From positions 124,001 through 188,000 of the forward strand of contig JAGTJM010000025.1 in assembly GCA_020747015.1 (NCBI GenBank): a stretch of 64,000 bases of DNA, given 5' to 3'. Shown one piece after another: positions 34,137-46,336 of the stretch (the stretch's first letter is position 1; the number at the start of each line of letters is the position of its first letter). The notes beneath the pieces are model-generated. The model saw only the letters and a list, made by a program, of their open reading frames with translations. It was not told the DNA's origin and did not search any database. Position numbers and translations under genes: made by a program. This DNA is from Pyrenochaeta sp. MPI-SDFR-AT-0127. Its lineage: Eukaryota; Ascomycota; Dothideomycetes; Pleosporales; Cucurbitariaceae.

Positions 34137-36250
34137 ATGGTCTCGCACTCCAGGCTTGCAATATCTTACGAGGGATCTCCCAAAGGCTTTCGCTCTACCA
34201 TACAACACATAGTCAAGGAGCATCGCCAACTCGTCTGGTTGGGGTGCGCGGCCGTATCTTTACTGAGCACGAGGAATCTATTGGTCGAACACAATGTGCA
34301 CTACCCGTTGCAAATATACGCCATAACAATGGTGACAGCGATGGCTTATACCTTGTGCTTATACCCATTGTTGCGAAAGGCCCCTTATCCCATGGAACAA
34401 GGACGGGCGAAGCGAACAATACCGGGACTGCTACTAGCAGTGTCACAATGTTTTGCGGCATTCTCAATGCTGTGCTTGATGCAGGCCATTCTACATTGCA
34501 CAAACTTTCCAGTGCTTATGATGTTGACCGTGAGCCCCTTCAGATCCACGCTTTAACAAGCTATTACTGACAATCTCAGACAATAGCTTTCTTTGCCGAA
34601 GGGCTGCTCCTATTCGTTGCTGGATACACAGCTCACTCGCGTGCAGAGCTCATCCGAATCAGTTTACTCGTCCTAGCTGGCGCTGGGATCATAATCACAG
34701 AGTATCGACTGTCACCGAAGTTGGCAGTAGCAATTCCAGCCATGCTGTTCGCCGGAATTGCAAACGCATTGAGAAAGCTCGCGATCAAATACTACCCAGG
34801 AGACATGGCTGGTTCCAACATGGAAAGAAGATGGTTTTTAGGTGCCGGAATTCTGGGTGCGACAGCATGTTTGATCTCTCCTTGGCCTTGGGAGGAGCGG
34901 ATACTGTTCGACTCAGCGAGCATTCCACTTCTCATTGTCAACGTCATGTTCACAGCAGCGGCATTGCTCATGGAAGGCTCAATTATCTTTCCAACGGACG
35001 TGTACTCTGGTGGTTGCTTATGCGGCACCGCTGATACTCTGCAACATGCACGCGGCGTGTTGTCGCTCTTGGCCCTCACTGGCATCACCGGATGTTATTC
35101 GACTCTCTCAATACGCCGTTCATACATAAATTGGTACCAATTTTGGTGCTTCCTATTCGCCATCTTGTGCATAAGCAGCAGAGTCCAAGATGCGGCTGGC
35201 AGTCGTCATCTGCGACAAGGAGAGACAGAAGGAAGTTACGAACTCCTCGTGGACTCTTCCACACCATCGTCAAACAATATTATTGCTGTTGACTTTGTCG
35301 AGGAAATGGACGCTTGCCAGCTTCAAACAAGAGAATCTGAGTCTCAAGGCTTCAGTCTTCGTACCGTGTTGGTTAGCATGGCAATCGTCGTGTTGTGGAC
35401 AGCGTATCTACTTCTGAACTTCACAGAACGCGTGTACCCTCGAGTTGATACTATCCTTGATCGGAGTTATAAATCACCTGTGCCAGTAGAGGTTGTTATT
35501 AGTATGTACAGAGAGCCCGTCGATGAAGTAGCTCAACTTATCTCCAATCTGAGAAGCATTCCCACGCTTTCACAAGCTGAATTTACAATCTATGCAAAGG
35601 GCGAAGAGGTAGACAAAAATCAAACTGAGCAACATACGGGCGCGAGAAATGTCATCGCTATTCCAAACATTGGACGAGAAGGTGAAACCTATCTCAATCA
35701 CATCCTCCGCCGCTGGGACAGCCTCGCAAGGCAAACAGTCTTCTTACAAGCCGATGTCCACAATTCCCGAGAGTTTTATCCACATCTCAATAATTATTTC
35801 AGTCTAGATCGAACAGGTTACCTCAGCCTTGGCTGGTCCGGCAACGTCTGCAACTGCGATAAGTGCGGCGATAAGTTCTTCTGGAGAGACGAGACCCAGC
35901 TCTTCTCTCGTATTCAGTCACGCATCAATAACTCAAGTAAATGTCGCAACGTCCTTCTCAGTTACAAAGGTCAGTTTATTGTCTCCGCAGCGCGTATTCG
36001 TGGTATTGATAGGAGCATCTACCACGACCTCCGACAAGCCTTCGTCGATGAAAAGAGTTGGGCACACCAGGAAGAATTTTTACAGGGCCGGAAAGATTCG
36101 ATGAGCGAGCCTTGGTTCGGGTATACAATGGAGCGAATGTGGAGTCTGCTGTTCCAGTGTTCTGACATGGACGTGGGGTGGAAATGTCCAACGTTAGTGA
36201 GCGGATGGCGGATAGGCGGTGATATCAACGACTGCCAATGCTTTGATTAG
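34137..36250 (+). CDS. Multi-pass membrane protein (drug/metabolite-transporter-like) fused to DUF3431
   Basis: Two exons, 34137-34529 and 34580-36250, encode 687 residues; the intron is 50 nt and phase 0. The first 350 residues hold about nine or ten hydrophobic helices with the look of the drug/metabolite or nucleotide-sugar transporter superfamily (LVWLGCAAVSLLST, IYAITMVTAMAYTLCLYPLL, SLLALTGITGCYST). After a hydrophilic linker and one more helix (about 388-412), residues about 431-687 form a DUF3431 domain: VEVVISMYREPVDEV, NIGREGETYLNHIL, TVFLQADVHN, YKGQFIVSAARIRG and TMERMWSLLFQ. DUF3431 proteins are glycosyltransferase-like and mostly stand-alone or with a single anchor. A CNCDKCGDKF cysteine cluster lies within it. 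A carrier feeding a luminal sugar-transferring domain is an inference. No stop or splice signal separates the two halves. Confidence 0.8.
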
Positions 36251-37001
36251 AAGTCTTCCCAGATGTATTACAGTCTTTGGAATGCACACATGCACTTTGC
36301 GATTCCCAGGGCAAGGAAATCTAGAAAGGTCGCTCGATTGATTCAGATGGCGATTTGTGGGCCCACTTGGCCATTGATTGAACAATGCAAATAGTGGAGA
36401 AATACAATTCGGCTGGGCCCTCAATTTTCCGTACCACCATCGCTTGTATAAAATTGGTGAGATTGATGGTTGCGCGTTGTTCATCCCCACCGCAACACGA
36501 ATATAGGGAGGCTTTTAGCCCGCTGAGCAGAAACACAACATTAAGCGACAGCTGGAGTGCTTTGCCAAACGTGATCCAGAAGTGTTTGACGATAGGAATG
36601 CATCAAGAAGCCGAAAGTGAAGACGTTTGAAGCGCCAAGCTGAAACTCGAGGCGCGGCCTGAAGCCGCTCTGGCCGTTGACGCACGTGACGACTTTCTCC
36701 ACCTTTGCCCGATTTGACTGTGCGGGCCATGCGCCCGACCCTTGCTGCGAAACCGTTCATACATGACTCGGCTACTGCAGCCCGCGGCATGGCATCCTCA
36801 ATTATTCTCCTTTTCTACGAAACGGCGCCGTTATTGCTAGCAGTGGTCGCGCCAAATTGCACTGTACTTGTTCTTTAGCCTTGTCTTCTTGGCCGCCGGC
36901 CATATATGCTTCACTGTCCACTCAGCTGAATCTTGTGTCAACGCAATAGAATTTGTGTGCCGATCAGCTTCTCGCCACTTCGATAAATCTAACTCTTCAT
37001 C
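36251..37001. other. Intergenic between tandem plus-strand genes
   Basis: 3' flank of the fusion gene and promoter of the 2EXR/F-box-like gene. It holds only short frames; no motif was certain. Confidence 0.4.
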
Positions 37002-37997
37002 ATGGCGCTGATACAGCGAGCAAGCAAGAAGCTCTCCATAGCGTCCAATGGCAGCCTGGACGAGGCCTACACCAACCGCCAAAGTCAACTTTTCCGAGAG
37101 CTTGAGATCTTGCTGGAGCTGACGCCAAGTACTTTCAGCTCCAATCTGCTAGCACTTCCGAGAGAAGTTCGCGATCAAATCTTCGACTTTGTAATGCCGG
37201 AGGTCTCTGCCAACCGCCCAGAGCTTCACACGTGTTTGTGGGGAGCAGATATGGTTAACGGAGAACCTTGGAGACATGATATCTATGGATATGGAATGTC
37301 TGTACCGAATATTGACCGGCTACGTCCCGAGTATCTGCTTATCAACAAACAAATACGAGAAGAGCTATTGCAAAACTACTTTCGTCGGAGCAAGTTGACA
37401 CTACACGCCGAATTGAGGAACAACCGAGCAAACAACGACCACTTCGATTTCTCGCCACATATATTGCAGCTACCAATGTTAAAGCATGTTACGCATATCC
37501 GATTTTATGTGGAATGGAACTACACAACGACAAAACATGTCATCAAGGAGCGGCGGCTCAAAGATCAAGTCCGCATGACCGACGACCTCCTAAAGGCCAT
37601 GGACCAGATCATCTACCCACTCCAGGCTATCGAAACGATCGAGTTATCAGTTCTATTCTTCTGGAAATACCGCTCCGGCAAGATGTACAGTCTCTCCATG
37701 CAAGATCTTTTCGACCTAGAAGACGTGTTCAAACGTTACGCTGAGCAAAGCTGGCTTACCCTTCTCCGTAAAAACAAGTCTACAGTGATGTCGCCCAATC
37801 CGTCAGCCGGCGTCGGATACAAGTTATCTAGCGAGAAGAAAGGCACAGAACAGAGCGGTGGAATGGAGATCTTTGTAAGCCAAGACTTAGAGGATGCGAT
37901 GAGAGTGCGAAGAAGGAGCAACGTGGACTTCTATGGACATTATGGAATTTCAGACCCATTACCGCAACCGAGCTATAAGCAAGGAACAATGATCTAA
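37002..37997 (+). CDS. 2EXR/F-box-like domain hypothetical protein
   Basis: Single exon, 331 residues. After a basic leader the sequence NLLALPREVRDQIFDFVMPE (about 48-68) is the F-box-like/2EXR helix pair common in fungal proteins of unknown function. It is followed by LRPEYLLINKQIREELLQNY, the usual second block. The remainder is a mixed alpha/beta region (HVTHIRFYVEW, AIETIELSVLFFWKY) and a polar C terminus. If it is a true F-box it would bring targets to an SCF ubiquitin ligase, but these proteins are numerous and untested. No introns are needed and the ATG has an A at -3. Confidence 0.75.
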   Translation: MALIQRASKKLSIASNGSLDEAYTNRQSQLFRELEILLELTPSTFSSNLLALPREVRDQIFDFVMPEVSANRPELHTCLWGADMVNGEPWRHDIYGYGMSVPNIDRLRPEYLLINKQIREELLQNYFRRSKLTLHAELRNNRANNDHFDFSPHILQLPMLKHVTHIRFYVEWNYTTTKHVIKERRLKDQVRMTDDLLKAMDQIIYPLQAIETIELSVLFFWKYRSGKMYSLSMQDLFDLEDVFKRYAEQSWLTLLRKNKSTVMSPNPSAGVGYKLSSEKKGTEQSGGMEIFVSQDLEDAMRVRRRSNVDFYGHYGISDPLPQPSYKQGTMI

Positions 37998-40599
37998 GAT
38001 TGTTCGAATGAGACGCTGGCTAAGACTATCGGCCCCAAGATCCACCCACAAACGAATCTGCCAAGGCTTTCCACGTACCAGTCCTTATGGTTTCCAAACC
38101 TGCCAGAGCGATGTTTCCCCGGCGTTATTTGGCGTCACCCAGGATGCCATTTATTATTTGCTGTTCCAGCATGATGGGTCACCTAAGTTTCAGATGATGC
38201 ATTTAGGCACACCTAAATGCAATGCTCAATGCAGAAGTTGACATCAAGAAACCTTGTGGACCCTGAGTTTCGACCTGCATACATCAAAGGGTATAAACCC
38301 CACAGAAAATTGGCACATTTAGAACACGACGATGCCGTCATTGGTATGGTTTCGCACAAGCCAGCACATTTCGAGCTGGAAGCCAGCCTCGTATACTTTT
38401 CTTTGTTGGTAACAACGCCATTGTTCATTGTCCGTCTAGTCTGATTGTTCCGAAGTTTTCAGGCAGCTTTCAACATTATGAGACATGCATCAACATTTTC
38501 CGCTCAATCACCGATAATGACTGTCAAAAATAGTGGGGCGATCACTGCTGGCTCTCACAAGACGTTTGGAACAAGTTTAAGACATCCATTGATGTCGACT
38601 TCCTCCTCATGACGTCAAAAGGAGGCATTTGTTTCAACAAATTCCAGATACTGCCATTTTAGAATGCAGAGAGATGCGCAAATACAATTGCCGATCGAGA
38701 AGGCATCACAAGTGTATGACATCTGCCACCAGTTTTAGGTATGACCTAACTGACTCACAAAATTTCCAGTCTCATCGAAATAACCTTTCTCTACAGAGAG
38801 TTTGCATGTTTGGCATAGAGAAGCAAGACAAAAAGAGGGTATTAACAAGATGTATATGCCGCTAACACCGGCGTCGTCTTTCTGCACTTGAAGCCCTCCT
38901 ACTTTCCTCATAACCAAACGCTGCAAGCCAAGAGTCATTACTGTCTTGCAGTGTATGTGTTAGTGAGTCGGGAGAGTGAATAGCGTAGAATATAGTGATA
39001 TAAGAACCTTGGGTAGCTGCTCAAAGATACGAACTCGACTAAACGTGAAGGGTGTAGAGTATCTAACTTTACAGAAGGGCTATCGGCTTGCAAAGGGTTG
39101 ATCTATCCTTGCATAGGTAGAAGTCAATCAGAAATGGCTTATAAATATATTCTTTATTTAGTTCCCAGGAACAAAAGTGCGGGCCAGTAAATGGGCTCAG
39201 AGACTTGAAAGGAAAGCAAAATCTCTCTAGGATCCATATCCCGAGCGCACGCTACAAAAAACAGAACAATCACAAGTACCGTACTGTGACTTCGATGGTT
39301 TTTCGGGGCGGGCCGTTGCGAGAACCACCTTCATCAGTTTCAAGGGCTGACCTGTGGGTCGTCATACAAGGTGTAGGCACGGTGGATCTTGAAGCAGTCA
39401 AACTCGTGCCGTTGCCGCATGCTACGTTTCATCTTAGCTTGCGATATACCCTCACAAGAACAAGCCAGTATATAATTTTTCAATCTCTTGTGGCTTCATA
39501 CTAGGATCGGTCTCAATCATGAATCTTACTCGATTTGTTGGTAGTGATCTGGGGTTGAGTGAAGGGAGCGATTAGACCATCCGTATGCTCGCAACACAAC
39601 CATGTGAATTACTGTGTTTGCAATGGTACATTGTCTGCATTCTTATCAACATTTAAAGTCCGGGACCGTGTCGTGTCCCGACATCCCGATGTGCGGCGTG
39701 AGCGCATAAGCAAGGATCCAGGTTCAAGAGCTCGGCCGAGGTTGAGGAAGAAGCTAACCTAACATAGATTTGGCTGCAGTGGAAAAGGCAGAAAAGATGT
39801 CATGTAAATATGTCCTTTGAGATTGTGAGATGACTCAAGAGCTGTATCACAGACAAGGTAGGTTCAGCAGGGAGTAAGGGGTATCCCAAATTTTTTGAAG
39901 ACTTTGTGCGCGATGGAGTTTGGCCGAGGCAACAAATGGGTCCAGTACAACACCAAGCTCCATGGAGGTGGGGAAGAGTGCGCCATCTTTCTGCACATCG
40001 CATCTCCCCGCAAATCTCGCCCGAAGCCTATGGCTCCAGGCTCGAGACTGGAAGCTTCATCGAATCGTTGTTCGATGTCTCTCTGAGAAGTGCACGTCAT
40101 GTTCCGACGTTTAGTTCCACGTCACTCTGTCTACCATGTGTCCCGCCCTATGTTTCTCCAAAGGGACCTCTCTGACATGATGCCTCTACGAAATAGGCAA
40201 ACTGTGTATTCAAAGCCCTACGCCTTGCGCCCTAAGCGAGCTGTTTGCGGATTTAAGGACACGGCTGCGGAAATGCGGCAGGCGGACGGCCGTGACCCTA
40301 TGATCCTTCTCCAGCTAGCTGCACTCTAGCTCACCTCCTCGGTTCATTAATAATGCCATGTTGTTGCCCTCTTTGGAATGCATCTTCTAGCTGTCACTCG
40401 CTATTCTCCACCGACGAGTCTGTGCTATCGTCCACCACTATCACGACTCACAGCGTTTGCCACCCTGCCTTTTCGAACGCTTCACAACGTGGGCCCCAAA
40501 TCTACGGTATCAGTCTATACCCAACGTGGTTATCGAGTATCGTGCATCGACTGTGGCTTGAGTTGACCTTGCGCGGCTTACACTTAGCGGTTCATCACC
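37998..40599. other. Long gene-free region upstream of the metabolic cluster
   Basis: 2.6 kb with short frames on both strands, none conserved-looking. Composition is mixed, with AT-rich 38.4-39.2 kb. It forms the left border of the cluster that starts at 40600. Confidence 0.5.
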
Positions 40600-42335
40600 A
40601 TGACAGCACCAAAACTGTACCGCCATCCTACGAGAAGCGAGATTATCGACCTTGCAGCAGCCGAAGGCCACGATGCTGATATTCCAACCAATATCGGCTC
40701 GTTACATCACATATCCCGCCAAACTTCAGCACAACCGTCAATATCGCGCGCTTCAAAAAGTAATATGCCTGCAGCAATGGGAAAGGACATTGAGAAGGCT
40801 ACCAGCCCAGAATCGATATCAAGTTCAAATGAATCAGAAGATGAGCCCCCCAGCGATCCAGATATTGTTGACTTCGATGGTCCCGACGACCCAGAAAATC
40901 CCTTGAATTGGAAAGCGACGAAAAAATGGGGCATGGTCTCACTCATATCTGCAATCACCTTCTTAACGCCTCTTGCCAGTTCGCAATTCGCACCTGGCGT
41001 ACCAGAAGTCATGAGGGACTTCCACTCGACAAGCGATATGCTCGAAGGCTTCATGGTTTCGGTATATGTGCTAGGTTTTGCCTTTGGGCCTCTGATCATT
41101 GCGCCGTTGTCGGAGATGTATGGAAGACTACCGCTCTACCACAGTTGTAACCTTCTCTTCATCATCTTCACAATTGCCGCAGCTGTGGCATCGAACATGG
41201 GCATGTTTATTGTCTTCAGGTTCTTCATGGGCTGCTTTGGAGGAGCGCCCATGGTTCTAGGAGGGGGTACGATAGCAGACTTGATACCTCGTGAGCAACG
41301 TGGCACAGCCATGGCAGTATGGATGATGGGCCCTAGTATGTATATGAACTTCTCGAGCGATGTCTACTAATGCTTTGGTAGCCATTGGACCATGTGTAGG
41401 GCCGATAATTGGTGGTTTCCTCACAGCGGCGAAGGGGTGGAGGTGGAACTTTTGGTTCGTTGCGATAGTGGTATGCTCCCTACGTCTCAATGCTATCTGT
41501 GATTCTAACCTACTAGGGTGGTGCATTCTTTGCCATGTCCTTGCTACTCATGAGCGAAACTTCTGGCATCATCATTCTGCAACGCAAAACGAACCGTCTC
41601 CGGGCTGCAACTGGAAATTCCAAGCTACGATCCAAGCTCGATAGCGGTCTTTCGCCCACAGACCTTTTCAAGTTCTCCATCATTCGGCCTGCCAAGATGC
41701 TCTTCCGCTCGACGATCTGTTTCGCAATCTCGCTTTACATTGCCATCACCTATGCATACCTATATATCCTATTCACGACATTTACTGCTGTCTTCACGAA
41801 TCAGTATGGCTGGCACGGCGGCATCACTGGCCTATCCTTCCTCGGACTCGGTGTCGGTTCCTTGATTGGCCAATTTATCTATATCCACTACGGTAATAAA
41901 ATTGTACACCAGCACATAGAACGAGGAGACTTCAGGCCTGAGCATCGCCTCTACATCATGACTATTGGCGGATTCTTCATTCCAGTTGGATTGTTCTTGT
42001 ACGGGTGGTCTGTACAGTTCCAAACGCACTATATGGTCCCCATGGTAGCCACTGGAATTATTGGCTTCGGATTATTAATGACTTTCATGCCCGCGACTAC
42101 ATACCTTGTGGACGTTTTCACCGTGCATGCTGCGAGTGCGATGGCGGCGAGCACAGTCCTGAGGTCACTAGCGGCAGCTTTTATTCCGCTAAGTAGTCAG
42201 ACCATGTATGCACAATTGGGTTATGGATGGGGAAATTCTTTGCTTGGCTTTATTGCGCTTGCTTTGATTCCCATACCATTCTTGTTCATTAAGTATGGCG
42301 AGCGGATTAGGGAGAGTAGTACCGTCAAGCTGTGA
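40600..42335 (+). CDS. MFS multidrug/polyamine transporter, DHA1 (TPO1/FLR1-like) family
   Basis: Three exons, 40600-41335, 41382-41470 and 41517-42335, encode 547 residues; both introns are 46 nt. A 100-residue acidic, Ser-rich N terminus ending in DDPENPLNWK leads to 12 membrane helices. DHA1 marks are visible: PLIIAPLSEMYGRLPLY (motif A region), GGGTIADLIPREQRG, the antiporter-type GPCVGPIIGGFLT joined across the first intron, and WRWNFWFVAI followed by MSETSG and a cytosolic loop. It probably exports drugs, toxins or polyamines at the plasma membrane by proton antiport. It is the first gene of the block of metabolic genes reaching 53.9 kb and would serve as its exporter. Confidence 0.88.
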
Positions 42336-42761
42336 GTTTGTAGCATTTAGACTCCCCATAGTTCCAATCCCCACATATTATAGACTTCAAAATTCGCATA
42401 TCCCACTGCTGAGAATAAACGTGAAACATCATGACACAGACTTGAATTCACTATTCGTGAAGCATGACTCGCATTTAGCGAGGAAGGTATTCAAACTATG
42501 CGCTATTTTATGCTTAGCCCACATATATCGCAATTGGTAAGCCTACATGGCCAAGATGATTTGAAATGCAACGTCATTGGTGTCCCACCACGCTGTCAAC
42601 AAGCACTAAAACATAGAATCCCAAAATTTGAGCCTCGTTTTCAACTCGCATGCACTGTGTGCAGCCTCGCAGATTCTGTTTAACAGTGACCGCTCTTGCA
42701 TTTTCTTGTTCTCTGACCTGTTTACCTATACCGCGACGAATACGAATCGTATTAAATCATC
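42336..42761. promoter_or_regulatory. Promoter of the quinone oxidoreductase gene
   Basis: 426 bp between tandem plus-strand genes. No distinct box was recognised. Confidence 0.35.
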
Positions 42762-44028
42762 ATGGCTTCCTCCAATCTTCCAGAGTCAAATACTTCACTA
42801 ACCTACACCCAACCTTCCACCGCGCCACACTTATACTATGCTCCTCTCGCAAAACCTGGACCTCAGGAACTGCTTGTCAAGATCAAAGCTGCGGCGATCA
42901 ACCCTGTGGACATTCAATTATGGGGTAGTGCGCTTATCGGGTGGCTAGCGGGCAAGAAAGAGAAGGGCATTGGGCACGATTATTCTGGTGAGGTCATTGC
43001 CATTGGTGAGGACTTGAAGAAGAGTGGAAAGTGGGAAATTGGCGACGCAGTTTACGGATTGTGCAGTCGACCGGTAAGCCAGTTTCCCTGGGGATTCATC
43101 CATTCATTTGAGTGAAGAGATGAATTTGATCCGTGGAACTGTAATCAGAAACATGGTCGATGATCACAGAGTCGCACGGCTACTAATATGATAACAGACA
43201 GCCGAAGGCACTTTCGCTCAATATCTCACCATCCAGCCTGGCGAACCAATTGCTAAAATGCCGTCCAATCTAAACTTCCATGAAGCCGCCGCCATTCCCC
43301 TCGTAGCCCTTACAGCATTCGCATGTCTCGATTGGCTTCCCACAGAAACGCAGAGTCCAAGCTCACAGCGTAGGGTCATTGTCTCTGGCGCCAGTGGCGG
43401 CGTAGGTGGGTGGTGTGTACAACTCGCGAAGAAGCTGTACAACTGCCATGTCATTGGTATCTGCTCTGGCAAGAACGCCGACTTCGTGAAGAGCCTAGGT
43501 GCGGATGAGATCATCGATTACAGTAAGCAAGATGTTGCAAAAATACTGCTAGACGCTAGACCGGAAGGGAAGAAGTATGATCTATACATCGACTGCGTTG
43601 GCGGCACTGAGATGTTCAATCACTGGGTACATCGCATTATTCGTCGTTGTCTCAAATCTTCATACTGACATTGAGAGTAGCATGAGCTTCTACACCCCTA
43701 CGCGGCCTATATCACCATTGTCGGGGATAAAACTTCTCGCACTGCATTGGGCGGGCCCATAACGTATTTCACCTATCCTTCGCAAGTCATTCGACATATT
43801 CGAGGCTACCTGTTTGGGCCGCGTTACGCGAATGTGATTCTGTACGAGAAGAGTGAGTTATTGGAACAAGTCACCCAACTAGCTGAAAAAGGAGATGTCA
43901 AGATTGAAGTCCAGGATGTTGTCAGAGGTATTTTGGACGAGGAAAGCTATAAAAAGGCGTGGGAGAAAGTAAAGGAGTACATGGTTGGTGGAAGGGTTAG
44001 GGGAAAGATTGTGCTTGACATCGCATAG
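42762..44028 (+). CDS. Medium-chain dehydrogenase/reductase, zinc-free quinone oxidoreductase-like
   Basis: Three exons, 42762-43073, 43198-43626 and 43681-44028, encode 362 residues; introns are 124 and 54 nt. The GroES-like N-terminal domain shows LVKIKAAAINPVDIQLWG and GHDYSGEVIAIG. The catalytic and structural zinc Cys residues of alcohol dehydrogenases are absent. The Rossmann part has VSGASGGVGGWCVQLAKKL with ADFVKSLGADEIIDYSKQ, typical for NADPH-dependent reductases of the QOR/RTN4IP1 type. The last exon contributes YITIVGDKTSRT and the C-terminal GGRVRGKIVLDI. It would reduce quinones or enones using NADPH. Its 3' end faces the MCT-like gene with a 35-bp gap. Confidence 0.85.
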
Positions 44029-44063
44029 GATGTGTTGGTTAAGATGCATGGTTGAAATGAGCT

Positions 44064-45458
44064 CTACATCCAACCAGCTCTTTTCCCCAAAATGCCCACT
44101 CCACCAAAAGCGGCACTCAAGCCCGTGAACAGTACCAAGCCCCCGTATTGTGTACCATACAACCCATGCTCACCAACATGTCCTAACTTCAGTAAAGCTT
44201 CGCTCAAAGGGCCGGCGATAACATTCCCAACGCCCCGGCCCATAGCTAGAAATGAAAAAATCATTGGTCCCTCCATTTGACCTGTGTTTCTTTGGACGAC
44301 CCTTAGGATACCTGGATAGGTAGTGGCGAAGGATCCCGCAGAGAGACCGTACAAAAAACAGAAAATCAGGAGCGGAGGGAGAGAGGTACTGAATCCCCAG
44401 ATAAAGAAGACGGAGAGCACAGATCCGACTGTAGAGATAAGGATGCCGGTAGTGACATGCCACTTGTCGATAAAGCTGCCCATGGCAACAGAGCCAAAGA
44501 CGGCGGCAATATTAATCAATACAATCGTAAGAGCTGAGACAGTGCTACTGAAGCCTAGTTGGTTTGCGTACGTAGGGAGATAAATGGATGGGATAAAGAA
44601 ACCAAAACCCTCAAGTACGTTGCCGAGTTGCAGAATCCAAAACGACTTGTCTTTTAGGAAGGTGAAGCCTAACCGGGCACGGTTTGTTGCTGGTACAGGA
44701 AGGCGAGGCTTGAGGAACCAGATTAGAGGTAGACTGATAGTAAACAGTAGGACAGTCCAAATCCGGAGGGCAGTACGGAAGCCGAATTTGTGAAGAAGGT
44801 ATTCTAGTAGAAGAGGGGTTATGACGCCGCCGAGACCGGTACCAGCCCACATAACGCCAAATGCGAATCCTTTTCTTCTAACAAACCACTCGTCCATGAA
44901 TTGGATTACAGGACTATATGTAATAGCGCCGCCCATGCCGTAGAGGATACCTTGCGTGGCAATCAATTGTGGAACTGTGGTGCAAAGCGAGGAAAGTCCT
45001 AGAGAAATACACATGGTAAGCAATCCAAGTACTATAGCTGGACGCTTCCAATGTGGAAATTTGATGAGCGTTCCGAAAGTGACGGGCGCAGCAATGTAAA
45101 GTATGCCCATGGCAGAGGTACCAATGGCGGGGATGCCTGAAGAGCCTGCGAACGGTAGGCTGGTACTGTAATAGTCCTGGAAGATACCATAGGACCATGG
45201 AAACCCTATGTTCGAGGTAAGCTTCCCAAGGGCATTCATTCGACTGGTAATTTGACTAGTAATGATATACATACCCCATACCATGATTTCGCTCACGAAA
45301 CCAGCTGCCAAGAATAACCAAGCATCTTTCCCTCCATCGGCGGATGGTAATAGAGACTCAATCTCAGCTCCTTCTATCCATCTTGAACTGGTTTCTAGCT
45401 CAATCTCTAACTGGCTGTCGGGTATCGTGAGTGGATTGACAGGGTTACTATGCGCCAT
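44064..45458 (-). CDS. MFS monocarboxylate-transporter-like permease (MCT/SLC16 type)
   Basis: Two minus-strand exons, 45458-45275 and 45205-44064, encode 441 residues. The 69-nt intron is a multiple of three without a stop, but removing it restores the helix-1 block VWGFPWSYGIFQDYY. An acidic cytosolic N terminus (about 45 residues) precedes 12 helices. Family marks include ITYSPVIQFMDEWFVRRKG, AFGVMWAGTGLGGVITPLLL and a long central loop (KPRLPVPATNRARL). MCT-like fungal carriers move monocarboxylates or related organic acids; some sit in secondary-metabolite clusters. The ATG at 45458 was preferred for its ACAATGG context; an in-frame ATG at 45488 adds ten residues. It is tail-to-tail with the oxidoreductase and head-to-head with the YdeI-like gene. 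Confidence 0.85.
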   Translation of the reverse strand: MAHSNPVNPLTIPDSQLEIELETSSRWIEGAEIESLLPSADGGKDAWLFLAAGFVSEIMVWGMYIITSQITSRMNALGKLTSNIGFPWSYGIFQDYYSTSLPFAGSSGIPAIGTSAMGILYIAAPVTFGTLIKFPHWKRPAIVLGLLTMCISLGLSSLCTTVPQLIATQGILYGMGGAITYSPVIQFMDEWFVRRKGFAFGVMWAGTGLGGVITPLLLEYLLHKFGFRTALRIWTVLLFTISLPLIWFLKPRLPVPATNRARLGFTFLKDKSFWILQLGNVLEGFGFFIPSIYLPTYANQLGFSSTVSALTIVLINIAAVFGSVAMGSFIDKWHVTTGILISTVGSVLSVFFIWGFSTSLPPLLIFCFLYGLSAGSFATTYPGILRVVQRNTGQMEGPMIFSFLAMGRGVGNVIAGPLSEALLKLGHVGEHGLYGTQYGGLVLFTGLSAAFGGVGILGKRAGWM

Positions 45459-46336
45459 TGTAAACCCTCGCTGAGCAGTTGCTGCCATTAGAAGCACGAT
45501 AATACTACCAATGTAATGCAACCATGTAAAATGTTAGCACATCGACTACATATAATTTCGAGTAATTATGTGGGTAATTCCGTTAGTTTGTGGTCGAGGG
45601 AAACATGTCCAAAGTTGATCATTTGTCCCAGTGCCAAGAAGCGGGGGGTTATGCGCGCCTCTCATTTACCATGCTAGTAGTGCGATTTCTGAGCTGATTG
45701 TAGTGTTGCATGAGCTTTTGAAGAAACGCTTTACTGTATCAGACTCGGAGAGCAATTGGATCCGAATTCCGAGTCCGAAAGGAAAGCGTCTTCGGCGTTC
45801 GGAGCTGTCTAGCAGCTCAAGCAGACCGATCGTCCTGACAAGAAAATCTTCGTTTCCAGCTCACTACGACGATTCGTTCGTCTGGAAAAGAACGAAGTCC
45901 TGGAAAAGTTACGGAACTAACTGAATCCTGCTCTGAAGTCTTGCCCGTAAACGTACGAAGGGAAACGAGGTCGATCACCTGTCTCCAAGTTATGGTGTAA
46001 TCAGGTAGTAGTCCTCATTTATAGCTACGAATTCTACTCTTCTTTGGCTCTGAGAGGTTATCCATTGAGCGGATGTTGGTATGTTGAACCAGGGTGAGGT
46101 TTTCCACCTGACTTTGAGCAGCGTCACGTGCCAACGCGATTGCGCGTTCTGCCGTGGGCAACAGGTGAACCCTCTCCCCTCACATCCTCGTCTCCAGATC
46201 GCGCTCTTCACCCCAAGCGATATCGAAGCGCTGTAACTTTGACACTTGTATGCAAAAGCTGCTACATACCGTAATTGTCCGATCTTTGCGCATAGATTCC
46301 GCCGTTCAAGGCAACTGTCAACGCCCTGTCACGATC
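45459..46336. promoter_or_regulatory. Divergent promoter between MCT-like and YdeI-like genes
   Basis: 878 bp shared upstream region. It contains GCGGGG (45641-45646), matching the CreA consensus SYGGRG, and a CACGTG near 46125. A Ser-rich open frame at 45631-45924 was judged too weak to call a gene. Confidence 0.35.

Noticed and set aside
45631..45924. 97-codon Ser-rich frame in the divergent promoter
   Set aside because: No conserved motif, and it sits in a promoter shared by two clear genes.
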